A stretch of DNA of 64,000 nt from Setoptus koraiensis (GCA_048013815.1 CM106585.1:14508001-14572000), one strand, 5' to 3'; counted from the first letter of the stretch, positions 12,781 through 25,373 are shown. Numbers and translations are program-made. The notes: generated by a model not told the origin, from the sequence alone.

Positions 12781-14532
12781 GTGAATAATAACATCATCAA
12801 CACGAACGCAAGTGATCATTAACTTCCCATTAGAGAGTGCCCAACACGTGTTGAGCAACGTAGTGCTGTGCCGGTTGGGGCCCCGCACAGCACAGCGAGC
12901 CGAACACGTAATATGCATGTACATGTGTGTCATGTCTCAATAGGTCTCATTGGACGGGTGCTCCTCATCCTGTGCAAAGTCGCCCCTCATACGTGCGCTC
13001 GTATAAAGCTCGTATAAAGTATATTTGTGCCGCACAACAACCGGCGACCTCGCTCGTGGCACAGTGGCCAGTTGGCGCGCCGTAGAGTGCGCAAGCACGT
13101 GGAAAGAAAACACGTACAAACAAATTGATGATTATTATCGCCTTTCACACGCTTAATAACGGCACAGCAGTGTCACGAGAGTGTTGTCTCGAGTGACTAG
13201 TGTCCACTTCTGTTCACTGTGCGCCCCATCTAAACTGGCGCACGAGTGACACCTCAAAATGTGTGTGCGAGGCCGTGAGTGGGCCCGCGTTATCGGCTTT
13301 CGGCATCTCTGCGTTGATTACTTGATATTACGTGATCATTGTTATTGTTGTTGTTATTAGGCAACACTTACAAGTTGCCCAGTCAAGCCGGTCAGTTATT
13401 TGTCGCTGGCCCATTTGTGCTGACGCAACGCATGCAAACACTGAATATATACACAGCAAATGTATATGTCCGATGGTCAGCTTGACACGTTTGCGTTTGA
13501 TTAATATACATTTGACGAAAATTTTACATATCGATGGTTGTGTGTCCAGTGACAGGGTGCCAGTTGATAAACTCCAGACTCTGGAGTCCAGAGGGCGCAC
13601 AACTAACCGTTAGTAGTGACAGTTGACACTTTCCCACTGTGTCACTACTGTGTCGCCCCAACCGCACCAATGTGCCACTGCTCACAACAACCAGAATCGG
13701 CACAGTAAATCTGTTCGGCTGAGCCGAGCTGAGCTGAGCTGCTCATATTAATTCCGCAATTCGAATGAATTGTGAATAATCGGCCATTGTTGTGGCGCGC
13801 GTTATGACGTTTCGATGACGCTCCTCGGACCGTTGGGGCCCCGACGGTGCGCTTACAATTGACGAGCCTGGGAACGCACGGGCGCCCCCATTATAAACTG
13901 GAAATTGGAGTGGCGAGAATGCGTTTTGCGACTGTGTTTTGCGGTCGCGACAACAACGCCACCTAAAAACAATGAGCGACCGTCCTGACCACATCGCGTT
14001 GCCGGCCAGATTTGTCACCAATTTGACACCGGCTTGCTTGTGCCCGCTCCCCTGCTTGTGCCCGCTCTCTTGCCCGTACCCGCCCGCGCCGACTCGCCCA
14101 CTAATGGCCAAAGGACAAGGGCGCAGTAAGCGGATTGGCGACGCGGCTGACCAGCCCAATGACTTCCGCCCGCTCGACCGCTGCTCCGCTCCGCCGCCGC
14201 CGCTGTTTGTTTGCTCTGTTTGCGGGCGCCCCGTTTCACGCCTGCACAACACTTTGCGCTGGCGCAAAAAACGCAGTCCGTTAGGTGAGTGACAGACATG
14301 AATATCCGATAGCCTGTCAGAGATATCAGAGATCGGACGCAGGGTGTCGCTTTTCGGCTCGGCCATAATTTGCCGTCGCGTCACTGGCGCTCGCCGTTGT
14401 CACCGCGAGGCGAGCGATGGACGCGCCACGTGCACCAACCGAACCAAACTAAAAAGATTCTGGCACGTGGTGCGGCGGCCCAATTCGCCATTTCATTCAT
14501 TTGTGTTTATTTGTATATTATGTCGTGTATTA

Positions 14533-14609
14533 TTATGTTGCGCGTTATGTTGCGCGTTATGTTGGGCATTATGTTGTGTATTTGTTGTGTATTTTGTTGT
14601 GTATTTTGC
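14533..14609. repeat. 12-13 bp minisatellite
   Basis: TTATGTTGCGCG units change into TATTTTGTTGTG units. Confidence 0.8.
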
Positions 14610-14796
14610 GCCTTGTATGGGCTGGCTGCGGCGCACACCGCAGCGGGCCGGATAATCTCGCCACTGGATATTCATCGGCGGGCAGGCCATTTTGGCGGCG
14701 GCCCGGTGTGAGAAGCCCGCAGCAAGCGCCTGTCACAGACGAAATGGGCACAAACGAATGCAAATAGCCACTGGTGGCGCCCAACGAGAGCCAGCC

Positions 14797-14886
14797 CGTG
14801 CAACCCGTGCACCAAAGGCCAGCTCGTGCAACAAACGCCAACTCGTGCACCAAAGGCCAGCTCGTGCAACAAACGCCAGCTCGCGC
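14797..14886. repeat. 18-bp repeat in a 36-bp higher-order unit
   Basis: AGCTCGTGCAACAAACGCC alternates with an AACTCGTGCACCAAAGGCC variant, giving a two-step repeat of about four and a half short units. Confidence 0.85.
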
Positions 14887-15690
14887 AGAGGCAAGAATCT
14901 CGTAAAAGAAGGGATCTCGTAAAGGAAAAACCTCGTAAAAGGCTCGTCGGGCCCCAGCGTGGAAACATGTCGCAATAAAAGGTCCATCTGGTCAGGTTTT
15001 ACCGTTACGTGTGTGCGCTACTGCAAATTAATGATCTGATTGCAGCGGCAGTTGCCATTGTTACTCTCGCCGGCGCTACTTGACTTGTTCGTAGTTGACA
15101 GGCCTCTCAGAGGTGTCGCCCGGCTTGTGTGTTCACCGGCGACAAACTCTGTTAAAATACCCACAACACTGTTGCACCACGAACGCTGTTGCGCCACGAA
15201 CACTGTTGCGCAATGTTGCGCACCGTTGTTTGCATTCGGCCACAATTGTATTTTTCGCCCTCCGCTCCAAAGGCATCGGCACATTTCCACACGCTACATA
15301 TTATATAATACATATTATGTAATACTCATCGTGTGTTTGCGATGACATTATATATGCAACAGCAATAAAATTGTCGTCCGAGTTCCCACAAGTTGCAGCG
15401 ACCGAACAATAAATCCGAACCAATTCGCAAAGGTGTCCTCGCGAATTCGCTGCCGTTCTTCGAAACTCGGCGCGCGTTTGCTGTCAGTTGTGCTCGCAAT
15501 GTAAAATACATACAAGCGATGCAACTATCGCGTTGTTTGCATTACAATTGCTGACGATTCGCGACAATTCATTAGCCTTTGCACTCATTAGCCCTCGCAC
15601 TCATTAGTCCTTGCTCTCGTTAGCCACCCACAAGCAATTAGCCGAGGGTGGCACAACAGTGACTGTCAACGCCACTTGTTTGCCCAATCG

Positions 15691-15731
15691 ACCGGAAGCT
15701 CGGCTCGATTCGAGCGAGCCGAGCTTCCGGT
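15691..15731. repeat. Perfect 17-bp hairpin
   Basis: ACCGGAAGCTCGGCTCG at 15691-15707, a 7-nt loop, then its exact complement at 15715-15731. The 41-bp element is a perfect stem-loop, too short for a typical pre-miRNA. A transposon end or a structured regulatory site is possible. Confidence 0.9.
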
Positions 15732-16207
15732 TTATTCTTCGAATTGTTGTAAACGAATCAATGATACATGCATGAGATCGTTGCGCAATATGGAATAATG
15801 TTGCGCAACAAGCACTATTCGGCTCCGAGCGCGCTTAGTTTCGGGGTCCGCCTCCAGAGGGAGACGCTCATTGGGCCCGTTGGTCAGTGAAACAGCGGTC
15901 GCAGCATGCGACACTCGAACGGTCAATGATCGCTGATTCGTGATTTCCGACAAAATGCATACCCAGACCCAAAAACTATTGAAAGCTGTTATGACTATTG
16001 AATTTGGCTGGCTTGCGTCCACCGAACCAATGGGCCCCGTTGCCGAGCGTGAAACGTGACACAGAGGGCGCTGCGAGCTGAGAGATTTGCCCGGTGAGCG
16101 TGCCCAAAGGCGCGCGTGGTGGCGATAATCCACGGCACGCGCTCATCAAGTCCGATTGAATTTTAACTGGAAACCGATTGGTGATTTGTGTGCCGAGCGT
16201 GCAACGT

Positions 16208-16248
16208 TTTCACACTATTGGCTGCCAGCGAGCGGCCAACAGTGTGAA
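16208..16248. repeat. 15-bp hairpin
   Basis: TTTCACACTATTGGC is matched by GCCAACAGTGTGAAA with a single pair that would be G-U in RNA; the loop is about 11 nt. Confidence 0.75.
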
Positions 16249-16740
16249 AGCGCGATTGTCGCCCCAAATCACAAATGCCGTAGACAAATAAATCATATCA
16301 AGATAAATTCATCAGCGCGATAATAATGTTGTTATAATATGATCATTTGATGATCTGCTCACTGCTGGCGCTTCGCCACGCTCAGTCAGCAGCTTACTGA
16401 GCGTCGCCAACAATGCAAATGGAGACAATTTCCGATAAATACTGGATAAGCGTTTGTGTTGACGAAATTGAAATTGCCGATGCATCATCTAAACAACAAC
16501 AATAATGCCCATTATAATAACTGACCCCTTCGTTGGGCCCATTCACGGGTTGAGGCCGAATGAAGTGACCGGTGGTCAGTTTGTTTGCGCCCTCTCATGG
16601 CCAGCTAAGAGCAGCACTGGCATGGCGGGCGCACGGACGGACTAATCATCAAACATTTGATGATTGATCGATCGGGCACAAGACCGGCCCAATCATGGTT
16701 CAGAGGCATCCTAATCTTGACTGTTTTCCCTGGCCAGAGG

Positions 16741-16834
16741 GGCCAAATGGGCCAAACGGGCCGACGGGCCAAACGGGCCGACGGGCCAAACGGGCCGACG
16801 GGCCAAACGGGCCGACGCGCCAAACGGGCCAAAC
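16741..16834. repeat. 16-bp minisatellite, about 5 units
   Basis: Units of GGCCAAACGGGCCGAC with shortened variants at both ends. Confidence 0.9.
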
Positions 16835-17825
16835 GTGCGGTCGCACGAGCTTATGCTGGACACTGGCGCGGATATTCTCATGCGCGTACCCGAAAGCTAA
16901 ACACAATGTATAATAATGTGTAATTGTCGCAATGCCCATCGGAGGCCCGAATCAGTTTTCGTGGCCCCGTGCGCCATTCGGTACCAGTGCGGACAGCGGC
17001 CGTTCGGTACCAGTGCGGACAGCAGTTTGCAACTGGGCTGCTACTCCCACGTCAAATCGGGCGCCCGTGTCTCGTTTAATTGTTTGCTTAACCTCGGCAT
17101 GTTTATGCTTGTTGTCACCGCCAGCGGGCCCGCCGAACCGATTTTGGCCGGCCCGGCAAATCAATCATCATTGATGGATGGATTGATTGAGATTTTTCAA
17201 CATTCTCTCTATTTACCGGAATTTTCGGCCGGTCGCACATAGGCGCCTGTTTGTGTGCGCCATGGTGGCTCTATTGTGTCAATCACAGGTACGCCACAAC
17301 TATATATAGATATATATACACTCTGGTGTAGTTGCCAGACGCACACACAGATATAATAATACGAGCCGTTTGCGTCATCCATCATTAGCATAATCGCCAA
17401 CAAAGGGATAACTGTCATCGAATTGACGTTGCTTTATTTTTCTCTATCTTTTGTGGCGCAACACGAGCGAACTCATATTTTGCCCTGATTGCTCTCAGTG
17501 AGCGCACAGTGGAGCGTGCAGCCAGCCTTGGGAGCCCCACTTGAATAGTGTGAGATTTGCAGAGGTTTCCAGCGAGAAGCTTTGCGACCAACCGACGGCT
17601 AAATCGCCAGACAGCAACGATATTGTCACGCTTTGTGCGTGCACTGGTCGCACGGACCCTAATGAGCAGCCCAAATGATGAGATTGATCAGCGGCGTCTT
17701 AATTATCAATTACCAATATCAGTTTTCTCAAAGCCGGAACTATTGTGCTCGACTATTGTGTTCATTTGGAGAGAGTTCGCACGCCGGAGCGAGCGTTATC
17801 TGCGCCGGGAAGCGCCAAGAGACGG

Positions 17826-17896
17826 ACGCAAAAGAACGCAAAGAACGCAAAAGAACACGAAAGAACGCAAAGAACGCAAAGAACACAAAGAACACG
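17826..17896. repeat. 9-10 bp AAAGAACGC minisatellite
   Basis: About seven units of AAAGAACGC and AAAAGAACGC, with CAC variants. Confidence 0.85.
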
Positions 17897-18371
17897 CGCA
17901 CGAACCCTTCATGTTCTTCGCCGGCACGAGTTCGCTGATCGAGCAGCGGGCCCGAACAACGCGCACGAGAACGCAAAGGGTTCGCGCCGGACGGTGCACC
18001 GTTCATCAGCCGGCCAGCCAGCACGCGTCTAAATCGACTCGAGCACGTGTTGTGACACTTTTTGCTGGCGCCATTCCCATTAGCGCCGGCACAATTCGTC
18101 TCGTTCTCTCTATTACTTTCTATTGCTTTCTGTTGCGTCATCGCGGCGGCACCGTTAGCAGATTATTGCTGCGCAGATAGATTGATTGTGAAAGTGATCG
18201 AAGAATGGAATTGAGTGGCAACTATCGCTTTTTTATTCCCATTGAAATGGGGGGCGCCTCACTTGGCGGTTCGCTCGTTGCGCGCGCCAATTAATTAAGC
18301 TCCTTTGCTCTTTTTGTCTAAGTTGCTGATCGTCATCGATCAAACTTTTGAATTTTGCTCGCCAGACTCCT

Positions 18372-18450
18372 CACATATTCTCGTATATTCTTATATATTC
18401 TCGTGTATTGTTATATATTCTCGCTTATTCTTACATATTCTCATATATTC
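18372..18450. repeat. 10-bp TATTCTCATA-type minisatellite
   Basis: About eight degenerate units. Confidence 0.85.
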
Positions 18451-19727
18451 ATGTACATGTTGAAATCAGTGAGCGCTGCGCCGCCAGATCGTGAGATAGT
18501 TGGCGTCTCAGCCTCTCGATATGGTGCCGCAAATGCGACTGCATTTGGAAATATTTCAACGTATAAGAGAGGGGCCCGGACGGGCGAGTGGCTCCCTCTC
18601 ACTTAGCTTTGGATTGACTCGCCCCGTAACTGCATCGACAGGCATCTAATGGCCAGTGCGAAAAACTCTTTTCCTGCCATCGGCCCCAGAAATAAACCTC
18701 GGCTGCACTGTGTCCACGGCACGAAATCTCTCAGCATCGCAATTCATTTGCCAGAACGGCATTGCATCTAGGTAAGAGAGGAGGCCCACAGGATGGCCCC
18801 ATTGTGGGCCACAATTTGTGGCACGTACAGGAGACAGCGTGTAATGCGAGCAGGCAATATAGGTTAGAGTTGCAGTTCGAGGTAGTGCTCTGGTGGGTGA
18901 TCTATTGGCTGGTGGCCATGCGCGGATTGGAGCCAATTTAGGGTCATTTGTATATGTTTGTATATGGGTTTAATTGGAGTTTTCTAGGCTGACAAGCACA
19001 ACAGTGAATGGCGTCAGTCGCCACTTGCCAGGCTCACAAGTGGCTAATCTGAGACAATTTAAACTGTCATTTGACTAATCCATTTCGACGCACACACACA
19101 TATCGCGTTTCCACTTACAATTTGGGCGCATAAGCCTGATAAACGGCAGCTCGCAATCACTGCCTGGCTGCGCAACGATAATTGGCTTTCGTGCATCGAA
19201 ATTGTGACACTATGCAATAATACTATTAAGTTGATAGTATTATCTGTTGTTGGGGCCATTGTGCTGTGCACTGTTTATCCGCACAGATGAATCGATGTGA
19301 GCACGATCGCCGGCGATGCTTCGACCGCCGAACGCACAACGGATATTTCAATGGACAAACAGCAAACAAGTCAGCGAACTGGTCAGAGCAAACGACAAAT
19401 GTCCAAACTGGGCCTACAATGGCTTCGCTGTCGCTGTCGCTGTCGGACGCTCACCGAACGCGTATCGGCTGCCGAACGCACACCGAACGCACAGCGCCGA
19501 GGGTAGCGCCGAAGCATGATTTACGAGGCCCCATTTAGGCTGGTGGCGCGTGCACCTTGCATCTTGTGCCGGCTAGTCAGCGTCGGTCGGTGCAGCCGTG
19601 GATTATTAGCGCCAATAACAGATAATGGCAGATAATTAGTGCAGCGTGCATCGCAATCAACTATCCGCGATCAGCTGTCAACTTGCAACTGTCAGCCGAT
19701 ATGACACGAGATGTGCTGTTTATTTGG

Positions 19728-19845
19728 TGCCATCATTGGCATCATCGGCATCATTGGCATCGTTGGCATCGTTGGCATCATTGGCATCGTTGGCATCGTT
19801 GGCATCGTTGGCATCATTGATATCGTTGCCATCATTGCTATTATT
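19728..19845. repeat. 9-bp TTGGCATCG minisatellite, about 13 units
   Basis: TTGGCATCG and TTGGCATCA units. They produce Ile-Val-Gly and Asn-Asp-Ala frames that look like protein repeats but have no genic flank. Confidence 0.9.
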
Positions 19846-21770
19846 GATGTGCACCCGGCACCAGTGTGTCGCGCACGTAGTACGTGCACGCACACACACA
19901 CAATCTGTTTGATCTGTGCATCTAATTTGCATACGGCACTAATAACAAGTACACAAGTGCACACGATTACGGCGGCTCATGGGGCCGGCTTACGGCCCTT
20001 ATGTGAGATGTGGGTATGTGCAGATTGACATCTTAAATTTGGCCCATTGACAGTGCAACTGATTGCGACGATTTGGGGCCGCATCTAGCCACGCTCGCAT
20101 TGGCTGGCAATTGCGACCGACCGACAACTGGCAGATAAGTGTCAGATAAGCAATGTCAGACAGCTCAAGCAGCGGGACGCAACAACAGTGATAATGTGGT
20201 CTGTCATAATGTCATATGTTTATGTTACAAGTGCAAGTGGCGTTTGCGATTGTTTGTACGGTCGCAATTGTTTGTGTCGTTGTTGTTTGTGTCGTTGTTG
20301 GTTGTGGGGTCGTCGGCGCTTGTGCGGCGCTACCCGTCGCGGCGGCAACCCGTACCCCGGCGTTGATTGGGGCCCGACGGTGCACTTGCTGGCGGCGCTG
20401 ATGCTGCTGCCGCCACTCACAACTGTTTTATGCGGCCGTCGTGTCAGTTTACGCAACAATGATGCAACAACGATACAACCATGCACCAATGATGCGACTA
20501 TGCACCATCGATGCAACGATGATATGTGTGTGTGTGTGTATGATATGACAACTCGATATGAATCATGCTGTCGTGAATCGGATTTAAGTTGATTGTAGAC
20601 ACACATGACAATGGTAGGAATTTGTTGGAAAATGTAACCGGAGTTGCATTGCCATTCGGGGCTCGCAGCCAGCATCACTTTCGATTTAAGTGGGCCCCAA
20701 ACTAAACATGATTCATGGCTCGTGATGCAACTGCTAATGCATCTGCATCTGTGTGTGTAACTGCATGGATATCTCTGGCCAATGCAGCAGCTATTTGCTG
20801 GTCGACCTAACAGCGACACAAACGGCATAAATCACAATTGGCACCGGCTAAATTTGTTTGTCAAGTTGTTGTTTCGAACGGCATCACTTGCACCACTCAC
20901 AACGGCGCCGCACAACAAATACGCGCCACACTGCCAAATATCTGCCAAATGGGCCCCGTCCAACGCCCGTCCGACTCTGGGAGCCTCCTCGAAGGGTCCG
21001 TTGGAGGCAACAAGACCTGGCAGCAAAATTATTATAATTTGCCGCATCACTTGTTCCCCATTAGCCGACTGTGTACAACGGATCGCGATTTGGCGTTGCG
21101 CGCAAACAACAAACCAGGGCCACTGTTTATTGTCGATATTGTCGGGCCACGTACACCGGCGATCCGGTGCGGCATATTGACACAACTTGCTCGCACTGTC
21201 TGGCCTATACTGGCCACATACGACAACTCGAGCTCAGGTGCCGGGCCCCAAAATGCCGGCCGCGTTTGTGTCCGAATGTTTGTTTTGACACGGTGGCGCT
21301 GATACACGCAAACAACAAATACTGACAAACACATCACAGGCGCAAATGGCAGCAGACAACGACCGCGGACAAACAAAACAATTGCTGTTTGCTGAGCATT
21401 CGGCTCAAATTTGAATATCAATCGAGTTCACGTATCAGTATCAAGAGTTAAACTAGCGAAACTAGTGTCTCGAAATTGTGTCACGCCAATTTATTGTTCG
21501 CCCACCAACTTAACCCAATGAACACGAACATTAGTGGCCCCAGCGAACGCGTATCACATGCGGCATATGTATTTAAAATGAGCCCATCATTGGCTCATTT
21601 TAATAATATAAATATCATCATAATGTGTCATTTTATCTCTTTTTGATTGATCTGTAATGGGCCTTTTATTGGCGCCCCTCTCGTCGGCTGGCCTGAGCGG
21701 GCCTCTTCGACTGCGACTTGGCCATGGCCACATTACCACCATTATGCGCATATCCACACATATGCAGCGG

Positions 21771-21780
21771 TATAAATAAA
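21771..21780 (+). promoter_or_regulatory. Possible TATA box (TATAAATAAA)
   Basis: A consensus TATA word with no supported ORF downstream. Confidence 0.2.
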
Positions 21781-23805
21781 TGATAGTGCGACAGTAGACA
21801 GAAAAACGCCAGATGCTCAAATGGCCATTATTGTCTATTTTAGGCCACTGCTCCGGCGCCCAGTTTTTGCAAGCTCCTTGCTCGCAGCAACATAACGAGC
21901 AGATAAAAAACGCCAAGAGAAGAAGAAAAAAGCAGCGAGAGAGAGAGCGCGCCAGAAAAAAGAGTTGCCCCGAAAGAGAGTGATATGGTGCGAAAAGAAA
22001 AGCTTATTATTGCGACCAGAGTAGATTATTATTATTGCACTGCAACACTAGCGATACTATTGCTAGAGTTATAATAACTGCAGCCATTGCCAGGGACCCC
22101 GCCGCCCCCTCCGACCTATCCATCTAAATCGACATTGACGGTCTGCTGACAGTTGCTCGGCCGCCAACTGACAGCCGGCCCCCACACGAATTGTCAGCGT
22201 TAAATGAACGAAACTAAATGGCCAATTTTGTCACTGGGCCCGATCTCGGAATGCTGCCAATCGGCGCGAATTGCTCACAATTGGTGCGATGGCTGGCGTT
22301 TTCTTGAGTTTTCTTGGGTTTGTCAGTGTGTGGCTGACTGTTGCCGCTCGTTTCAGCCAATTGGCTCGTCGGTGCAACTAACCAACTGAGAATGAGCCAA
22401 CCGACTGCAACTGGCCCCATTTATTGCGCAACGATACGGCATTCGACATTAGCCCCGATTGCCCGAACCGGTTGAGTTGGCAAGTATCTGACTGGTTCGT
22501 TCTGTTGCATTTGCAATTTCCATCGATGGTGAATCGAGGCAATTTCTGCGGTCAGCCCATTGAGGGTGCCCAGAGTTCGGGCAAGATTTCGCGGCGAACA
22601 AGCGAACTGGTTTGCTCTCACTGAGCCAAGAAACGGGGTCGCCGGGCCCGTCGACACCTGGTTACGACGCTGCAACCAACTGTTGGCCCCAAACGACCGT
22701 TTCTCGGTCAACTAAGCGCACAGCAAATACGGTTCGGGCGACCTCTGCTCAATCGATGGTGGCCCTCGCATAAATCATAATTTCGTAGAAATCATAATGC
22801 TTAGTCTTGATAGTTGCGGTGCGCCAATTACCAATTGGCGACAATCGCAATGACAATTCGTACTGACAATAGCACTGACGATAGCACCGACAATTTGCAA
22901 TAACGGCGCAATCAGCTGTCGATGTGTGAGGCGATCTCTTGTATTCATTATAACTTATGTAATCAAGTCAAGTTGTTACATGGTGACATGGTGTTAATAG
23001 CGCCACTCGTGGGCCGACCAAGAGCGGGCATGTCGCTCGGGTGGCCGCGCAACAAGACGGCCAGTTGTCGTGCCGCAGTCACCATTAATCATCGCCGGCC
23101 CGACTAACGGTCGGCCGCGTAGGTAGCTGAGGTGTAGTGAACCGTTAGATGGTCACTGGTTACGTGTCACTTAACTTGTGACACAAGCGAGCAGATGAGC
23201 ACAGTTTGTCGAGATACGCGCGCCATTCAATAAACCGGCAACTGTCACTCGATTGGCCCGGGTGACAGTTGAACCAGCTGACTGTGGCCGACGGTGTTGT
23301 TGTTGTGTCCGACTTGCAGTTGAGCTGACAAACATGCCTGGCTCAACTGCAAATTAACTGACAACCTATTGCAAATAGCGAAAAAGTGAAAAAGTCAACA
23401 CGGCGCACAATTTATGCAAATGCGCCAACTGTTGCCCGCCATCGGGCCGCACGATCGGGCCGCGCTCGGGCCGCCATCGGGAGCTGGCCAGCGCCCAGTT
23501 GTCGACAGTGGCTGCGAGCGGCTGCCGGCGACAAACAATGTTGTTTGCGTCGGCTGCTTAGTATGCAAATTGGCCCGTTGACATTGTTAATTTAGTGCTG
23601 ATGATTTAGTCAACTGACAATGGTTTAGCAGCACAAAATGACAAAATAAATTCAGCACAACTAACCCGATTACATGCGACTCCCAGTGGCCCGTCAATGG
23701 TCTTTTGGGCGCAACTCGAGCGGAGCAGTGAGCGACGGCCGCACAGTTTGGCGTGTCCATCGCACAGGTGTTAATTATAAATAGGTTTATGCAAATTGCA
23801 AATTG

Positions 23806-23829
23806 CGCGATTTGCGCGCGCGCGCGCAA
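23806..23829. repeat. Alternating GC tract
   Basis: A run of alternating G and C flanked by AATTGCG and GCAATTA. It is Z-DNA-prone, and GCGC words stay dense up to about 24.26 kb. Confidence 0.7.
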
Positions 23830-24414
23830 TTATAACTTGTTACATGTGCCATGTAAATTATGTGCTGCTTGCACCTTGACGCGGTCGCGCTTGTTGCGAC
23901 ACCCCCAGCCCAGGCTAACTTGTTGCGCAACCGGCCCAGCACGAGCTCAAACGAGAGCACGTACCGCTGGCCAGCATTGTGCCTGGTTGCACGCGCTACG
24001 TGCTATGTGTTATACCGATGAGTTATATAATCGTTACGCGTACAATGCGCCCAGTACGTGGCGCACGTTGTATAGACTTGGGCGCGCGCTGCACATTGCG
24101 CGTTCGCGGCGCATGCGCCCCCCACTTGTCGCCCGAGATTGAAGTAGGGCCTCGAGTGGGGCACGTGCCGACCATCGACCGGCACACAAATGATAAATGT
24201 ACCAGCCCACGCGCGCCAAAGCGTAATATGTGTGCGCAAAATGTGCATGCGCGCGCATTGCGCGCAAGTTTCGCGCACGAACCCAAACCCAATGACACTT
24301 TCACCAAACCAAAGTGATTCGCTTGTGCCAATACGCACCGGTGCTGCTGCTGCTGCTACTGGTACGCGCACAAGTGTCTGCACGAGCTGCAAGTTGGCGG
24401 CGCCAGAACACGGG

Positions 24415-24423
24415 TATAAATAG
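24415..24423 (+). promoter_or_regulatory. TATA box of the 24.7-kb gene
   Basis: GGGTATAAATAGG is followed about 30 bp later by a CACAGTAGTGAG stretch that fits an initiator. The 5' UTR would be about 280 nt and CAA-rich. Confidence 0.5.
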
Positions 24424-24722
24424 GCGCCCCATGAGTGAAACCGGCACAGTAGTGAGTTACTTTTGAGCAGTGAGCAAGTCGAGGAAAAGGCGCGCCAAAC
24501 AGCGATCGCGACAACACAACAAACTTACAAGTTTCAACAAACTAATAATGAGCCATTAGCTCACACACAACAGCAACAACAACAACAACAACGACAACAA
24601 CTAGTCAACCACCCAAAGTAACAAACAATCTGACCACTAGTCAACAAGCGACCAGCCGCAAAGCAAGCGAATTGTGCCCCAATCCGTCCAATCAAACCAG
24701 CCAATCGAGCGAGCCAGCAACA

Positions 24723-25268
24723 ATGTCCACGATAGGCCACAGCCAAGAGTCATACAGGATAACATTAGATGTGTCCATTGGTCAAGACCGCATTGGTCAA
24801 GAACAGGGGCAGCCAGACGAAACAGCGAACAGCAATGAATTACTCAGATCTATTGGCCGACAATTGAGACTCATCAGCCAAGAATTCGAGCGTCAACGGC
24901 GAACAGGAACAACAAGCCCCTGTCTTACGTCATCATCGTCGTGCCCCTACAGCCAAGTAGCAGCCGCTATTTCCGGTGCCCCCGGTCAACTTCATTCGGC
25001 CACACACGCCCCAACAATTGTTTCATTCCTATGCCCGTGCCGGTGCCCAATGTCGCGCTTGTCAAACGAGGACACCTTGGTACCCCATACCCACCGCCAC
25101 AACAACATCGTGACAACATGCCCGCACCAGCAACCAACCCGCTCTATACAATTCAGGTCAGCCAAGCCAAGCGGTCAGCAGATAGCTACCAAAATTGCGC
25201 GCCACAACAAGAGGCAACAATCAACGGCCCCAACGGCCCTCGCAAGGCTCATCTGCTTATCCCTATGA
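24723..25268 (+). CDS. Candidate small protein with a BH3-like helix
   Basis: Single-exon ORF of 181 codons from the ATG at 24723 (context CAACAATG). An in-frame non-ATG extension to 24672 is less likely. Residues 44-55 read IGRQLRLISQEF, which fits the BH3 spacing of four hydrophobic positions (I44, L48, I51, F55) with a small residue before the acidic slot. The usually invariant Asp is Gln53, next to Glu54. The rest is Ser/Thr/Pro-rich and has no membrane segment. A TATA box lies 308 bp upstream and two AATAAA signals follow at 25374 and 25385, so a transcription unit is credible. The second half also has an open frame in another phase (24941-25279), so the C-terminus is uncertain. Pro-apoptotic function is inference only. 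Confidence 0.4.
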   Translation: MSTIGHSQESYRITLDVSIGQDRIGQEQGQPDETANSNELLRSIGRQLRLISQEFERQRRTGTTSPCLTSSSSCPYSQVAAAISGAPGQLHSATHAPTIVSFLCPCRCPMSRLSNEDTLVPHTHRHNNIVTTCPHQQPTRSIQFRSAKPSGQQIATKIARHNKRQQSTAPTALARLICLSL

Positions 25269-25373
25269 TACTTTGGTGAGTGCCCATTTGGGCACTTAAT
25301 CGCTAGCTTGTCAGCTTGCCAGCTTGTCTGGTGGATATGAATTGTGTAAAATCCGTATCCAGATAATAATGTA

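Larger units (their letters stand above)
10901..24414. other. Long non-coding region with repeats and GGGCCC sites
   Basis: About 13.5 kb without a gene I can support. Frames over 100 codons exist (for example near 13.7-14.4, 17.6-18.2 and 20.2-20.8 kb) but lack domain signal and cross minisatellites. It contains many tandem arrays, several hairpins and about 17 GGGCCC palindromes. Confidence 0.55.

Noticed and set aside
13743-14384. 213-codon minus ORF
   Set aside because: No domain signal, random-looking Arg/Ser-rich composition, and overlapping frames open on the other strand.
16741-16834. CRISPR-like direct repeats
   Set aside because: Units are contiguous with no spacers, in a eukaryotic genome; it is a minisatellite.
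17557-18180. 207-codon plus ORF
   Set aside because: Crosses the AAAGAACGC minisatellite and lacks a recognisable protein signal.
20220-20828. 202-codon minus ORF
   Set aside because: Low-complexity His/Arg/Cys frame over repeats; no homolog recognised.
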